From Rhizobium sp. Pop5 (GTDB lineage Bacteria > Pseudomonadota > Alphaproteobacteria > Rhizobiales > Rhizobiaceae), in contig NZ_CP099399.1 of assembly GCF_024721175.1 (NCBI RefSeq), positions 4,003,501-4,067,500 on the forward strand: a stretch of DNA of 64,000 bases, written 5' to 3'. A program made the translations under genes and the position numbers. Below, one piece after another: positions 1 to 8,210 of this stretch. Below the pieces are notes generated by a model, which ran no database searches, had not been told where the DNA came from, and was given only the letters and a program-made list of their open reading frames with translations. Within the stretch, counting starts at the first letter, position 1, and the number at the start of each line of letters is the position of its first letter.

Positions 1-1123
1 CGAGGAGATCTTCCTTACGCGTGCCGGACTTGAGAATATCCATGGCCGGGAAGATACGCTTGTCGGCAACCTTGCGGTCGAGGACGATTTCCGAGTTGCC
101 GGTACCCTTGAACTCTTCGAAGATGACTTCATCCATGCGGCTGCCGGTGTCGATCAGCGCCGTCGCAATGATCGTCAGAGAACCGCCTTCCTCGATATTA
201 CGGGCGGCACCGAAGAAGCGCTTCGGGCGTTGAAGCGCATTGGCGTCGACACCACCGGTCAGCACCTTGCCGGAAGAGGGAACGACCGTGTTGTAGGCGC
301 GGCCGAGGCGTGTGATCGAATCGAGCAGGATGACAACGTCGCGCCCATGCTCGACCAGTCGCTTCGCTTTTTCGATGACCATTTCAGCCACCTGGACGTG
401 ACGCACGGCCGGTTCGTCAAAGGTCGAGGAGATAACCTCGCCTCGAACCGAGCGCTGCATATCAGTCACTTCCTCGGGACGCTCGTCGATGAGGAGAACG
501 ATGAGATAGCACTCCGGATGGTTCGCCGTGATCGAATGCGCGATGTTCTGCAGGAGCACAGTCTTACCGGTGCGCGGCGGTGCCACGATCAATCCGCGCT
601 GACCCTTGCCGAGCGGCGCCACGAGATCGATCACGCGCGGCGACAGATCCTTGGATGTCGGAATATCGAGTTCCATCTTGAAGCGCTCGTTCGGATAGAG
701 CGGCGTCAGATTGTCGAAATGAACCTTGTGACGGATCTTTTCCGGATCGTCGAAATTGATGGTGTTGACCTTGAGCAGCGCGAAATAACGCTCGCCTTCC
801 TTCGGACCGCGGATCGGCCCTTCGACCGTATCGCCCGTCTTCAGCGAGAAACGGCGGATCTGCGACGGGGAGATATAGATATCGTCCGGACCCGGCAGGT
901 AGTTGGCATTGGCGGAACGCAGAAAACCGAACCCATCCTGCAGCACTTCGACGACGCCTTCGCCGATGATTTCAACATCTTGGCTGGCAAGCATCTTGAG
1001 GATCGCAAACATCAGCTCCTGCTTGCGCATGGTGCTCGCATTTTCGACCTCGAGCGATTCGGCGAAAGCCAGAAGATCCGTCGGGGATTTGCTCTTAAGT
1101 TCCTGAAGCTTCATTTCAGCCAT
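1..1123 (-). CDS. rho: Transcription termination factor Rho (C-terminus beyond the window)
   Basis: Homohexameric RNA-dependent ATPase/helicase that ends transcription at Rho-dependent sites. The leftward reading frame starts at ATG 1123 ([12 protein letters not shown]...) and stays open to the window edge, giving about 374 residues of a protein that is about 420 residues in relatives. The N-terminal Rho helix-loop-helix is followed by the RNA-binding fold, then a P-loop (APPRTGKT) near residues 178-187 and the Rho-typical segment [18 protein letters not shown] near the visible end. The gene lies about 200 bases downstream of hemJ on the same strand and may have its own promoter there. The last roughly 47 residues are cut off by the window edge; there is no sign of a defect. 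Confidence 0.97.
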   Translation of the reverse strand, partial: MAEMKLQELKSKSPTDLLAFAESLEVENASTMRKQELMFAILKMLASQDVEIIGEGVVEVLQDGFGFLRSANANYLPGPDDIYISPSQIRRFSLKTGDTVEGPIRGPKEGERYFALLKVNTINFDDPEKIRHKVHFDNLTPLYPNERFKMELDIPTSKDLSPRVIDLVAPLGKGQRGLIVAPPRTGKTVLLQNIAHSITANHPECYLIVLLIDERPEEVTDMQRSVRGEVISSTFDEPAVRHVQVAEMVIEKAKRLVEHGRDVVILLDSITRLGRAYNTVVPSSGKVLTGGVDANALQRPKRFFGAARNIEEGGSLTIIATALIDTGSRMDEVIFEEFKGTGNSEIVLDRKVADKRIFPAMDILKSGTRKEDLL

Positions 1124-1322
1124 GAAGTGACCAATACTCTTTTCAATTTCGAAGGGGAAAGGCGATGTTGGGTCGTTTTCGGTACTGCGAAAGGGGCTCG
1201 CAGACGACTGAACTCTACACACATGCCACGAAGATGAGATGCGCGGAAAATAGCGACTCGTTATCGCTGCCGCAAGGGGGCTGCTTAAAATGAAGCAAAT
1301 TTAACCTGAGGACGATTTGCCC

Positions 1323-1859
1323 TCAGAACGGCTTCACCACGACGAGGATAACGATCAGGATCATCAGCAAAGTCGGGGCCTCGTTCATGAATCGCCAATA
1401 GCGCGCGGAGCGGCGATTTTCATCTCGTTCAAACGCCCTGACGGCACGGCTGAAAAACATATGAACACCGGTCAGCAGTACGACGAGGCCAATTTTCGCA
1501 TGCAGCCAGCCGCCGTGAAATCCATAGACCGACCAGGCGAGGTAGAGACCGAAAATCCAGGTCAGCATCATCGCCGGCGTCATGATGATCCGCAGCAACC
1601 GGCGCTCCATCACCTTGAACGTTTCCGATTGCACCGATCCTGGCTCGGCATCGGTGTGGTAGATGAAGAGCCGCGGCATATAGAACAAACCGGCCATCCA
1701 GGAGATGACCGCAATGATGTGCAGCGCCTTGATCCAGAGATAGAGATTGTCAGGGTTCCAGGCGAAAAGTCCGACCGCTATCAGCGCGAAGAAGGCCAGC
1801 GCAAAATGGGCGCGCCGTCGGGCATAGGCGCCTTGTTTCCGGTCCGTCTGCTTTTCCAT
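1323..1859 (-). CDS. hemJ: Protoporphyrinogen IX oxidase HemJ
   Basis: Membrane enzyme of the HemJ (UPF0093) family that oxidises protoporphyrinogen IX to protoporphyrin IX, the penultimate step of heme synthesis. The frame is open much further upstream, but only the part from ATG 1859 (MEKQTDRKQG) looks like protein; it gives 178 residues, right for the family. Four to five hydrophobic segments are visible, and the conserved stretch ALHIIAVISWMAG holds the family's invariant histidine. It starts 2 bases after the hemE stop, so the two heme genes are surely co-transcribed. No HemG or HemY gene is present in this window. Confidence 0.93.
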   Translation of the reverse strand: MEKQTDRKQGAYARRRAHFALAFFALIAVGLFAWNPDNLYLWIKALHIIAVISWMAGLFYMPRLFIYHTDAEPGSVQSETFKVMERRLLRIIMTPAMMLTWIFGLYLAWSVYGFHGGWLHAKIGLVVLLTGVHMFFSRAVRAFERDENRRSARYWRFMNEAPTLLMILIVILVVVKPF

Positions 1860-1861
1860 CG

Positions 1862-2893
1862 TCACTTCAGGCCTCGTACGCGATCGACCAGCACACGCAC
1901 ATGCTCCGGGTCCGCCTGCGGCGTGATGCCGTGACCGAGATTGAAGATAAGCGGACCATTGCCGAGATGCTGGAGAATGTCGTCGATACCTTCTTCCATC
2001 GCCCGACCGCCGGCAACGACGCGCATCGGGTCGAGATTGCCCTGAACTGGCCCGTCCTTCTGAAGCTCGGCAGCAAAAGCCAGTGGGACCGACCAATCGA
2101 GGCCGATCGCATCCGCGCCTGTCTTTTGTCGGTAGGTTTTCAGCTGGTAACCTGCACCTTTCGCAAAAGCGATGATGCGGGCATGCGGCCGCCGCGATTT
2201 GATCGAAGCAATCATCCGCGCGACCGGCCTGATTGCGAACGCCTCGAATTCCTTCTCGCCAAGAACGCCAGCCCACGAATCGAAGATCTGCACCGCATCG
2301 GCGCCGGCATCGATCTGAGCGACGAGATAATCAGCCGACACATCCGCCAGCAGCATCAAAAGATGCTCGAAGGCCCTTGGGCGCTTGTAGGCGAAGAGGC
2401 GGGCAGGAGCCTGATCCGGCGTACCGTGACCGGCGATCATATAGGTCGCAACCGTCCAGGGCGCACCGCAGAAGCCGAGCAGCGTCGTCTCCCCAGGCAG
2501 CGCATCGCGCAACCGCCGCACCGTTTCCAGAACGGGCTGGAGGTAATCAACGATCCCTTCTCCATCCAATCTTCCAATGCCGGCTTCGTCGATCGGATCC
2601 ATTTCAGGGCCATGCCCCTCTGTGAAACGAACGTTCCGCTTCATCGCATCGGGAATGACGAGAATATCGGAAAACAGGATCGCCGCATCGAAACCGTAGC
2701 GGCGGATCGGCTGCAATGTCACTTCGACGGCGTAATCGGGGGTGTAGCAGAGATCAAGAAAGCTCCCAGCCTTTGCCCGCGTCTCTCTGTATTCTGGGAG
2801 ATAACGTCCTGCCTGTCTCATCAGCCAGAGAGGAGGCGGGGAGAGGTTTTCGCCATCGAGAACCCTCATGATCTTTCGGCGCGTGTCGCTCAA
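1862..2893 (-). CDS. hemE: Uroporphyrinogen decarboxylase HemE
   Basis: Cytosolic enzyme decarboxylating uroporphyrinogen III to coproporphyrinogen III. The 343-residue protein shows the N-terminal signature [15 protein letters not shown], the substrate-binding aspartate region [15 protein letters not shown], and [13 protein letters not shown], all typical of the family. The start is TTG 2893, preceded by a purine-rich AGGGAAG; the next in-frame ATG (2869) would remove eight residues ahead of the conserved core and has a weak ribosome site. It forms a two-gene heme operon with hemJ. The gene flanks the putative replication origin, the same place hemE holds in Caulobacter and Sinorhizobium. 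Confidence 0.96.
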   Translation of the reverse strand: MSDTRRKIMRVLDGENLSPPPLWLMRQAGRYLPEYRETRAKAGSFLDLCYTPDYAVEVTLQPIRRYGFDAAILFSDILVIPDAMKRNVRFTEGHGPEMDPIDEAGIGRLDGEGIVDYLQPVLETVRRLRDALPGETTLLGFCGAPWTVATYMIAGHGTPDQAPARLFAYKRPRAFEHLLMLLADVSADYLVAQIDAGADAVQIFDSWAGVLGEKEFEAFAIRPVARMIASIKSRRPHARIIAFAKGAGYQLKTYRQKTGADAIGLDWSVPLAFAAELQKDGPVQGNLDPMRVVAGGRAMEEGIDDILQHLGNGPLIFNLGHGITPQADPEHVRVLVDRVRGLK

Positions 2894-3109
2894 GCGCTTC
2901 TTCCCTATAAAAAATCAAAGATATTTAAAAGGTTTCTATTTCTTAGAGTCGGTGTCTATCAAGGATTAAAATCCATCCACCGCCGATGCCATTTGTCGCG
3001 CGCGCGCAGAGATCGGCGAAAGGATTCGCCAGTTGCACGCAAAGTTTGGGGAGAAGCCGAATCCGAAAATGATTCCAGCCTCTTCGGGACGAATGATTTT
3101 GTTCCTGCT

Positions 3110-3118
3110 TGTGGATAG
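3110..3118 (-). promoter_or_regulatory. DnaA box, one mismatch
   Basis: TGTGGATAG differs from TGTGGATAA (the complement of TTATCCACA) only at the last base. It lies in the hemE-ppsR gap and is followed two bases later by the weaker TGTGGACCT (3121-3129), so the two form a tandem pair. Confidence 0.7.
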
Positions 3119-3156
3119 GCTGTGGACCTGATCTAAAGAAGCTGAGCTGTTCCCCA

Positions 3157-3165
3157 TCATCCACA
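3157..3165 (+). promoter_or_regulatory. DnaA box, one mismatch, opposite orientation
   Basis: TCATCCACA has a single mismatch to TTATCCACA. It overlaps the first copy of a 13-base direct repeat (TCCCCATCATCCA) found twice in the origin gap. Confidence 0.65.
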
Positions 3166-3198
3166 GGGCCCGATGAAACCGATCTGCAAAATTCCAAA

Positions 3199-3207
3199 TG
3201 TGGATAA
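3199..3207 (-). promoter_or_regulatory. Perfect DnaA box
   Basis: TGTGGATAA is the exact complement of the consensus DnaA box TTATCCACA. It lies about 85 bases upstream of the ppsR start codon and is the strongest single DnaA-binding signal seen in the gap. Confidence 0.8.
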
Positions 3208-3292
3208 GGCGGCATGTTTTCCCTTGCCCGGGACCGACCCGGCGCCTTAGCTCCCCATCATCCAGTCTTTTCAACAGGCAGCGGAAAATAGC

Positions 3293-4114
3293 GTGGAGAA
3301 CAGAACGAACTTCTTTCATCTGCATCTGATTTCTGACTCGACGGGAGAGACTCTCATCTCGGCCGGCCGCGCCGCATCGGCTCAATTCAGATCCGCCCAG
3401 CCGATCGAGCATGTCTATCCCCTGATCCGCAATCGCAAGCAGCTGCTGCCGGTTTTGCAGGCGATCGATGAAGCACCCGGCATCGTGCTCTACACGATCG
3501 TCGATCGAGAGCTTGCGAACCTCATCGACGAGCGTTGCGCTGAAATGGGTGTTGCTTCGGTCAATGTGCTGGAGCCTGTCATGGGCGCGTTCCAGATTTA
3601 TCTCGGTGCGCCGTCGCGCCGTCGCGTCGGGGCGCAGCACGTGATGAATGCCGGTTATTTCGCGCGCATCGAAGCGCTGAATTTCACCATGGATCACGAC
3701 GACGGTCAGATGCCGGACGATTATAATGACGCCGATGTCGTTATCATCGGGATCAGCCGCACCTCGAAGACGCCGACCAGCATCTACCTTGCCAACCGCG
3801 GCATCAAGACGGCGAACATTCCGATCGTCTATGGCGTACCCCTGCCGGAGAGCCTGTTTGCTGCAACGAAACCGCTGATCGTCTGTCTCATCGCCACCAC
3901 CGACCGCATCTCCCAGGTCCGGGAAAACCGCATCCTCGGAACGACGCAAGGCTTCGACCGCGAACATTATACGGATCGCGCCGCGATCTCCGAGGAGTTG
4001 AAATATGCCCGTTCGATCTGCTCCCGCCACAACTGGCCGCTGATCGACGTCACCCGCCGCTCGATCGAGGAAACGGCGGCGGCAATTGTTGCTCTGCGCC
4101 CGAAGCTGCGCTAA
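3293..4114 (+). CDS. ppsR: Pyruvate,phosphate dikinase/PEP synthase regulatory protein (DUF299)
   Basis: Bifunctional ADP-dependent kinase and phosphotransferase of the DUF299 family that switches a PEP-forming dikinase on and off by threonine phosphorylation. The 273-residue protein starts at GTG 3293 with the family hallmark [15 protein letters not shown] and has the nucleotide-binding motif [11 protein letters not shown] near residue 160 followed by NIPIV. It is the first gene on the right side of the putative origin and leads the cluster ppsR-maf-aroE-coaE-dnaQ. Whether the target is pyruvate phosphate dikinase or PEP synthase cannot be told here, because neither gene is in the window; rhizobia usually carry the dikinase. 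Confidence 0.92.
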   Translation: MENRTNFFHLHLISDSTGETLISAGRAASAQFRSAQPIEHVYPLIRNRKQLLPVLQAIDEAPGIVLYTIVDRELANLIDERCAEMGVASVNVLEPVMGAFQIYLGAPSRRRVGAQHVMNAGYFARIEALNFTMDHDDGQMPDDYNDADVVIIGISRTSKTPTSIYLANRGIKTANIPIVYGVPLPESLFAATKPLIVCLIATTDRISQVRENRILGTTQGFDREHYTDRAAISEELKYARSICSRHNWPLIDVTRRSIEETAAAIVALRPKLR

Positions 4115-4147
4115 GCGCTGACGAAACGCCGGCACGCCGAGGAGCCC

Positions 4148-4747
4148 ATGACAATAAAACTCATCCTTGCATCGTCGAGCCCCTTTCGACGGGCACTGAT
4201 GGAAAATGCCGGACTGTCCTTCGAGGCACACGCTGCCCGGATCGATGAAAGGGCAGTGGAAGCCCCGATGGAAAATGCCGGAGCCGAGCCAGATGCGGTC
4301 GCACTCGTCCTGGCCAAGGCCAAAGCCGAGGAGGTCAGTAGCCGTTTTCCCGACAGCCTGGTCATCGGCTCTGATCAGACGATGTCGCTCGGTGAGCGAG
4401 TCTTCCACAAGCCGAAGGACATGGCCGAGGCTGCAAACCATCTTGTGACTCTTTCGGGGGCAACCCATCGATTGAACAGCGCCGTTGCGATCGTCCGCGA
4501 TGGCGTGGTCGTGTGGGAACATCTTGCCCATGCGGAGTTGACGATGCGGGCGTTGACCGCGGATTTCATTGCCGGGCATCTCGCACGGGTCGGCGAACGA
4601 GCGCTTTCCAGCGTCGGCGCCTATCAATTGGAAGGGGAGGGCATTCAGCTGTTCGAGAAAATCGAAGGCGACTATTTCACGATTCTCGGTCTGCCGATGC
4701 TGCCGCTTCTGAAAGAACTGCGAGATCTCGGGGCAATCGATGGATGA
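4148..4747 (+). CDS. maf: Maf-family nucleoside triphosphate pyrophosphatase
   Basis: Small cytosolic enzyme of the Maf/HAM1 fold that hydrolyses non-canonical or modified nucleoside triphosphates; some members affect septum formation. The 199-residue protein begins [17 protein letters not shown], the diagnostic Maf N-terminal motif (S-S-x-x-R), and has the conserved IGSDQTM and GAYQLEGEG segments. A likely ribosome site (GAGGAG) precedes ATG 4148. Its last 8 bases overlap the aroE start, and a parS-like palindrome begins at its stop codon. The substrate class (dTTP/UTP or m7GTP) cannot be fixed from what I see. Confidence 0.92.
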   Translation: MTIKLILASSSPFRRALMENAGLSFEAHAARIDERAVEAPMENAGAEPDAVALVLAKAKAEEVSSRFPDSLVIGSDQTMSLGERVFHKPKDMAEAANHLVTLSGATHRLNSAVAIVRDGVVVWEHLAHAELTMRALTADFIAGHLARVGERALSSVGAYQLEGEGIQLFEKIEGDYFTILGLPMLPLLKELRDLGAIDG

Positions 4748-5597
4748 TTCACGTGAAACACTCGGGCCGAAGGCGTTTGTCACCGGCTTTCCCATCAAGC
4801 ATTCGCGCTCGCCTCTGATCCATGGATACTGGCTGAAGACGCTCGGCCTGCCGGGCAGCTATCGCGCCCATGAGGTGGCGCCGGATGCTTTTGCGGATTT
4901 CATTGCCTCGCTCAAGGACGGCCGTTCCGGTTTTGTCGGCGGCAATGTCACCATCCCTCACAAGGAAATGGCGTTTCGACTTGCCGATCGGCCCGATCAG
5001 CTGTCGCGCGAGCTCGGCGCTTCCAACACCCTCTGGCTGGAAGACGGGCTCCTGCACGCGACCAATACCGATGGTCGTGGCTTCACCGCCAATCTCGACG
5101 AACGCCACCCCAGTTGGGATCGGCATGATACCGCCGTCGTCTTCGGCGCCGGCGGCGCCAGCCGTGCGATCATCCAGGCGGTTCGCGATCGCGGCTTCAA
5201 GGAGATCCATGTTGTCAACCGCACCGTCGAACGCGCACGCGAACTGGCCGATCGCTTCGGACCCAGAATTCGCGCTCACCCGGTCGGGGCGCTTGGCGAA
5301 GTCATGAGTGGTGCTGGCCTTTTCATCAATACCACCTCGCTCGGCATGGACGGCGAGGCTGCGCCGCAACTTGATTTTACGACCCTTGCAGCAGATGCCG
5401 TCGTCACCGATATCGTCTATGTCCCGTTGAAGACGCCCATCCTGACGCAGGCGGAGGAGCAGGGCTTTTCCATCGTCGACGGTCTCGGCATGCTGCTGCA
5501 TCAGGCGGTGCCTGGCTTCGAGAAATGGTTCGGAAAGCGCCCGGTGGTCGATGCGGCGCTCCGCGCGCTCATCGTCGCAGATATGGAAGCACATTGA
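4740..5597 (+). CDS. aroE: Shikimate dehydrogenase AroE
   Basis: NADP-dependent reduction of 3-dehydroshikimate to shikimate in aromatic amino acid synthesis. The protein has 285 residues. [19 protein letters not shown] holds the substrate-binding serines, NVTIPHKE carries the catalytic lysine, TNTDGRGF follows, and the Rossmann motif [12 protein letters not shown] lies in the middle. The C-terminal [19 protein letters not shown] is characteristic. ATG 4740 overlaps maf by 8 bases, so translation is probably coupled. The coaE start follows its stop after a single base. Confidence 0.96.
   Translation: MDDSRETLGPKAFVTGFPIKHSRSPLIHGYWLKTLGLPGSYRAHEVAPDAFADFIASLKDGRSGFVGGNVTIPHKEMAFRLADRPDQLSRELGASNTLWLEDGLLHATNTDGRGFTANLDERHPSWDRHDTAVVFGAGGASRAIIQAVRDRGFKEIHVVNRTVERARELADRFGPRIRAHPVGALGEVMSGAGLFINTTSLGMDGEAAPQLDFTTLAADAVVTDIVYVPLKTPILTQAEEQGFSIVDGLGMLLHQAVPGFEKWFGKRPVVDAALRALIVADMEAH
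4745..4760. promoter_or_regulatory. parS: parS-like ParB binding site at the maf/aroE junction
   Basis: TGATTCACGTGAAACA matches the conserved chromosomal parS palindrome TGTTTCACGTGAAACA at 15 of 16 positions; the mismatch is in the third base. It sits within the start of aroE, about 1.5 kb from the putative oriC, where chromosomal parS sites are expected. parA and parB are not in this window. Binding is inferred from the match and location. Confidence 0.72.
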
Positions 5598-5598
5598 G

Positions 5599-6210
5599 AT
5601 GTTGAGGATTGGCCTCACCGGCTCCATCGGCATGGGAAAATCGACGGCGGGAAAACTTTTCGCCGATGCCGGAATTCCGTTGAACGACTCCGATGCCGTG
5701 GTTCACGACCTCTATGCCGGCGAGGCAGCGCCATTGGTGGATGCCGCCTTCCCAGGCACGATGAAGGATGGAGCGGTCGACCGGCATGAACTCGGCCGCC
5801 AGCTCGCCCTCGATCCCGACGGTTTCAAACGCCTGGAATCGATCGTTCACCCGCTGGTCCGCAAACGCGAAGAGGAATTTCTGGCCCGGCAGCGCGCTGC
5901 CGGCGCCGAGATGGTTCTGCTCGATATTCCCTTGCTCTTCGAAACTGGCGCCTGGGAAAGAGTGGATGTCATCGTCGTCGTCAGCACCGATCCACAGATT
6001 CAGCGTCAGAGGGTGCTTGCGCGAGAAGACATGACCGAGGAAAAATTCGACATGATTCTTTCCCGCCAGACGCCGGACGCGGAAAAGCGACGCCGTGCCG
6101 ATTATCTGATCGATACCAGTCACAGCATTGCTGAGACGAGGGAACGAGTGCTCGAAATCATCGCCGAGCTGAAATTGCGGATTGCCAAGGGAGATTTCCG
6201 GAATGCGTGA
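5599..6210 (+). CDS. coaE: Dephospho-CoA kinase CoaE
   Basis: Final step of coenzyme A synthesis: ATP-dependent phosphorylation of dephospho-CoA. Start ATG 5599 gives 203 residues beginning MLRIGLTGSIGMGKST, with the P-loop at residues 8-15 (GSIGMGKS); a longer frame from 5551 would only add residues that overlap aroE. The lid and substrate regions DADAVVHDLY-like NDSDAVVHDLYAGEA and LLDIPLLFETG are present. The gene begins one base after the aroE stop and its last 8 bases overlap dnaQ, consistent with one transcript. Confidence 0.95.
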   Translation: MLRIGLTGSIGMGKSTAGKLFADAGIPLNDSDAVVHDLYAGEAAPLVDAAFPGTMKDGAVDRHELGRQLALDPDGFKRLESIVHPLVRKREEEFLARQRAAGAEMVLLDIPLLFETGAWERVDVIVVVSTDPQIQRQRVLAREDMTEEKFDMILSRQTPDAEKRRRADYLIDTSHSIAETRERVLEIIAELKLRIAKGDFRNA

Positions 6211-6925
6211 GATCATTTTCGATACGGAAACCACCGGCCTCGACAACCGGACGGACCGCATCATCGAAATCGGCGGCATCGAACTCTTCAACCATTTCCC
6301 AACCGGCAACACGATCCATATCTTCATCAATCCAGGAGACCAAAAGGTCCACCCGGATGCACTTGCGGTGCATGGAATCACCGATGAATTCCTGAAGGAC
6401 AAGCAGCCTTTCGCGGAGGTGGCCGAAAAGATCCTCACCTTTTTCGGTGACGCGAAGTGGATTGCTCATAACGCCACCTTCGACATGGGCTTCATCAACG
6501 CCGAATTCGCACGCATCGGCTTGCCGCCGATTCTGCCGGAACGAGTGGTCGATACCCTCTCGATGGCGCGGCGCAAACATCCGATGGGGCCGAATTCGCT
6601 CGACGCGCTCTGCCGACGTTACGGCATCGATAATTCGCACCGTACCAAACACGGCGCGTTGCTCGACTCCGAACTGCTTGCCGAGGTCTATATCGAGATG
6701 ATCGGCGGCAGGCAGGCAGCCCTCGGCCTCGGCATGTCAGGTCAATCCGGCCAGGGGGCTCGCGGCGAAACGGCGAGCGACGACGATGCGGTGATGCCAG
6801 CGGTGCTTCAGCGCCCGCGCCCGCTCGCGCCCCGCATCAGCCAGACCGAAGCGCAGGCGCACGAGGCGCTGGTCGCCAAGCTCGGCGAAAAAGGCATCTG
6901 GGCGAAATACGCCAATCCCAATTGA
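6203..6925 (+). CDS. dnaQ: DNA polymerase III epsilon subunit (proofreading exonuclease)
   Basis: 3'-5' exonuclease subunit of the replicative polymerase core. ATG 6203 gives 240 residues starting MREIIFDTETTGLD, the ExoI motif of the DEDDh family (Asp7, Glu9). The ExoII region HNATFDMGFINAEF and the ExoIII region HRTKHGALLDSELLAEVY are present; the C-terminal tail QTEAQAHEALVAKL fits the alpha-subunit-binding extension. It overlaps coaE by 8 bases and is the last gene of the rightward cluster, followed by a strong hairpin shared with secB. The alternative TTG at 6182 is not needed. Confidence 0.95.
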   Translation: MREIIFDTETTGLDNRTDRIIEIGGIELFNHFPTGNTIHIFINPGDQKVHPDALAVHGITDEFLKDKQPFAEVAEKILTFFGDAKWIAHNATFDMGFINAEFARIGLPPILPERVVDTLSMARRKHPMGPNSLDALCRRYGIDNSHRTKHGALLDSELLAEVYIEMIGGRQAALGLGMSGQSGQGARGETASDDDAVMPAVLQRPRPLAPRISQTEAQAHEALVAKLGEKGIWAKYANPN

Positions 6926-6942
6926 GTTACCTCCAATTGAAA

Positions 6943-6965
6943 ATGCCCGGGACTTGCCCGGGCAT
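6943..6965. terminator. Bidirectional hairpin between dnaQ and secB
   Basis: A perfect 9-base-pair stem (ATGCCCGGG / CCCGGGCAT) with loop ACTTG lies between the convergent ends of dnaQ and secB. There are A-rich bases on its left, giving U residues for the leftward secB transcript. Confidence 0.75.
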
Positions 6966-6991
6966 CCGTATTTCAAACCTGAAAGATTCGA

Positions 6992-7471
6992 TCAGTTCGG
7001 AACGGCTTGAACCTTGGCGCGGGCCTGTTCTTCGGCAACACGCTGAGCGAACATCTGCGTGAAGTCGATCGGGTCGATCATTAGCGGCGGGAAACCGCCG
7101 TTGCGGGTAACGTCGGCGATAATCTGACGGGCGAACGGGAAGAGCATGCGCGGGCACTCGATGAAGAGGACCGGCAGCATGTGCTCCTGCGGGAAACCGG
7201 CAACGCGGAAGACGCCGCCATAGACGAGCTCAGTATGGAAGACCGTCTTGTCGCCGTCCTTGGCTTCGGCATTCAGCGACAGCACGACGTCGAAATCGGT
7301 ATCGGAAAGCGGATTGGCGTTGACGTTCACATTGATGTTGATCGTCGGCGCCTTGTCGCGGGCCTGCAGCGAACGCGGCGCGCCCGGATTTTCGAAGGAG
7401 AGGTCCTTGGTGTATTGCGCAAGGATCGAAAGAGTGGGGCTGGTCGCACCGTTGTTGTTATCGTCTGCCAT
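6992..7471 (-). CDS. secB: Protein-export chaperone SecB
   Basis: Cytosolic tetrameric chaperone that keeps precursor proteins unfolded and passes them to SecA. ATG 7471 ([19 protein letters not shown]) gives 159 residues, the usual length; an upstream in-frame ATG at 7492 would add seven residues. The core [21 protein letters not shown] and [27 protein letters not shown] matches alphaproteobacterial SecB. It is convergent with dnaQ and follows fxsA on the same strand after a 100-base gap. Confidence 0.96.
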   Translation of the reverse strand: MADDNNNGATSPTLSILAQYTKDLSFENPGAPRSLQARDKAPTININVNVNANPLSDTDFDVVLSLNAEAKDGDKTVFHTELVYGGVFRVAGFPQEHMLPVLFIECPRMLFPFARQIIADVTRNGGFPPLMIDPIDFTQMFAQRVAEEQARAKVQAVPN

Positions 7472-7571
7472 TGGCTTTTCCTCAAAGGGCATGGAATGGT
7501 GCCGCCATCTACCATTTCAGCCAAGGGGTTACAACCCTGGGCGCTGGGCGCGGCTGATCCGCCGCAGAGCC

Positions 7572-8087
7572 TTAATCGCCGAGATGTTTGCCGGACCAGG
7601 GCGAGTTGGGGTTCGGCTCCCTATGATAATCCTCCTCGTCGAGATCGACCACCTTCGAATTCGGTTTGCGGTCGCGGAAGTCGCCTTGCGGGCCGCGAGA
7701 AGAGCCGCCTTCCGCATTGACGACGACGAAGCGCTTGGCGATCACCCGCCAGAGGAGGTCGCGCACCGGTGGAATGAGAATGAGGATCGCGACGATATCG
7801 GAGAGGAAGCCGGGAATGATCAGAAGCAGCGAAGCGATGACCTTCATTGCCGGCTGCAGCAGCTCGCGGCCCGGCATCACGCCATTTCGTCCCTCGGCCG
7901 ACATGCGCCGCAGGATGCCGATGCCCTGCTGGCGCAGCAGGATCACGCCGATGACGAAGCTCGCCATGACCAGCGCAAGCGTCAGCGCCAAGCCGATCGC
8001 CCTCCCGACGACGACGAAACCGGCAATTTCGGCGAGTGGCAGCAGCAGGACGAAAGCTGGCAGAATCGAAAAACGCATCGTCGTCAT
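7572..8087 (-). CDS. fxsA: FxsA-family inner-membrane protein
   Basis: FxsA family (suppressor of F exclusion of phage T7 in E. coli); biochemical role unknown. The 171-residue protein has an N-terminal membrane segment ILPAFVLLLPLAEIAGFVVV, a second (LALTLALVMASFVIGVILL), then RQQGIGILRRM, and further hydrophobic stretches ASLLLIIPGFLSDIVAILILI. The tail from about residue 125 is charged and probably cytoplasmic. Translation may start at ATG 8087 or at ATG 8078 (MRFSILP). It is divergent from the Tim44-like gene and precedes secB. Confidence 0.88.
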   Translation of the reverse strand: MTTMRFSILPAFVLLLPLAEIAGFVVVGRAIGLALTLALVMASFVIGVILLRQQGIGILRRMSAEGRNGVMPGRELLQPAMKVIASLLLIIPGFLSDIVAILILIPPVRDLLWRVIAKRFVVVNAEGGSSRGPQGDFRDRKPNSKVVDLDEEDYHREPNPNSPWSGKHLGD

Positions 8088-8210
8088 TTCCCCGGGCTTT
8101 GCCGGTCTCCTCTCTGGCGGGCGAAGATGCCAGCCATCATTTGAATCATCTGTATAGGCGGACTATATGGGAGTACAAATCAGAGATGTTAACGGCGGTT
8201 GCGATACGAT

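Larger units (their letters stand above)
3151..3264 (+). repeat. 13-base direct repeat pair in the origin region
   Basis: TCCCCATCATCCA occurs at 3151-3163 and again at 3252-3264, 101 bases apart. The first copy runs into a near-consensus DnaA box; the second continues as GTC and would be a poor DnaA box. It could be a binding site for an origin regulator or chance; exact 13-base identity in a 400-base gap is notable. Confidence 0.6.
2894..3292. other. oriC: Putative chromosomal replication origin (oriC)
   Basis: A 399-base gap without a credible gene between divergent hemE and ppsR. It begins with an AT-rich stretch (about 2905-2945, rich in A and T runs), a good unwinding-element candidate. 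It holds one perfect DnaA box (TGTGGATAA, 3199-3207), TGTGGATAG at 3110-3118 and TCATCCACA at 3157-3165, each one mismatch from the consensus TTATCCACA on one strand or the other, and a weaker TGTGGACCT at 3121-3129. Four GANTC methylation sites lie at 2946, 3023, 3059 and 3071. Established knowledge places oriC next to hemE in Caulobacter crescentus and Sinorhizobium meliloti. I saw no full CtrA site (TTAA-N7-TTAA). Function is inferred from position and motifs. Confidence 0.85.

Noticed and set aside
1901..3118. 405-codon plus-strand open frame over hemE and half of the origin
   Set aside because: It is antisense to hemE and has no recognisable domain; the part in the origin gap is a chance extension.
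2966..4798. 610-codon minus-strand open frame covering the origin, ppsR and maf
   Set aside because: It is antisense to two confident genes and crosses the DnaA boxes; its composition is that of a shadow frame.
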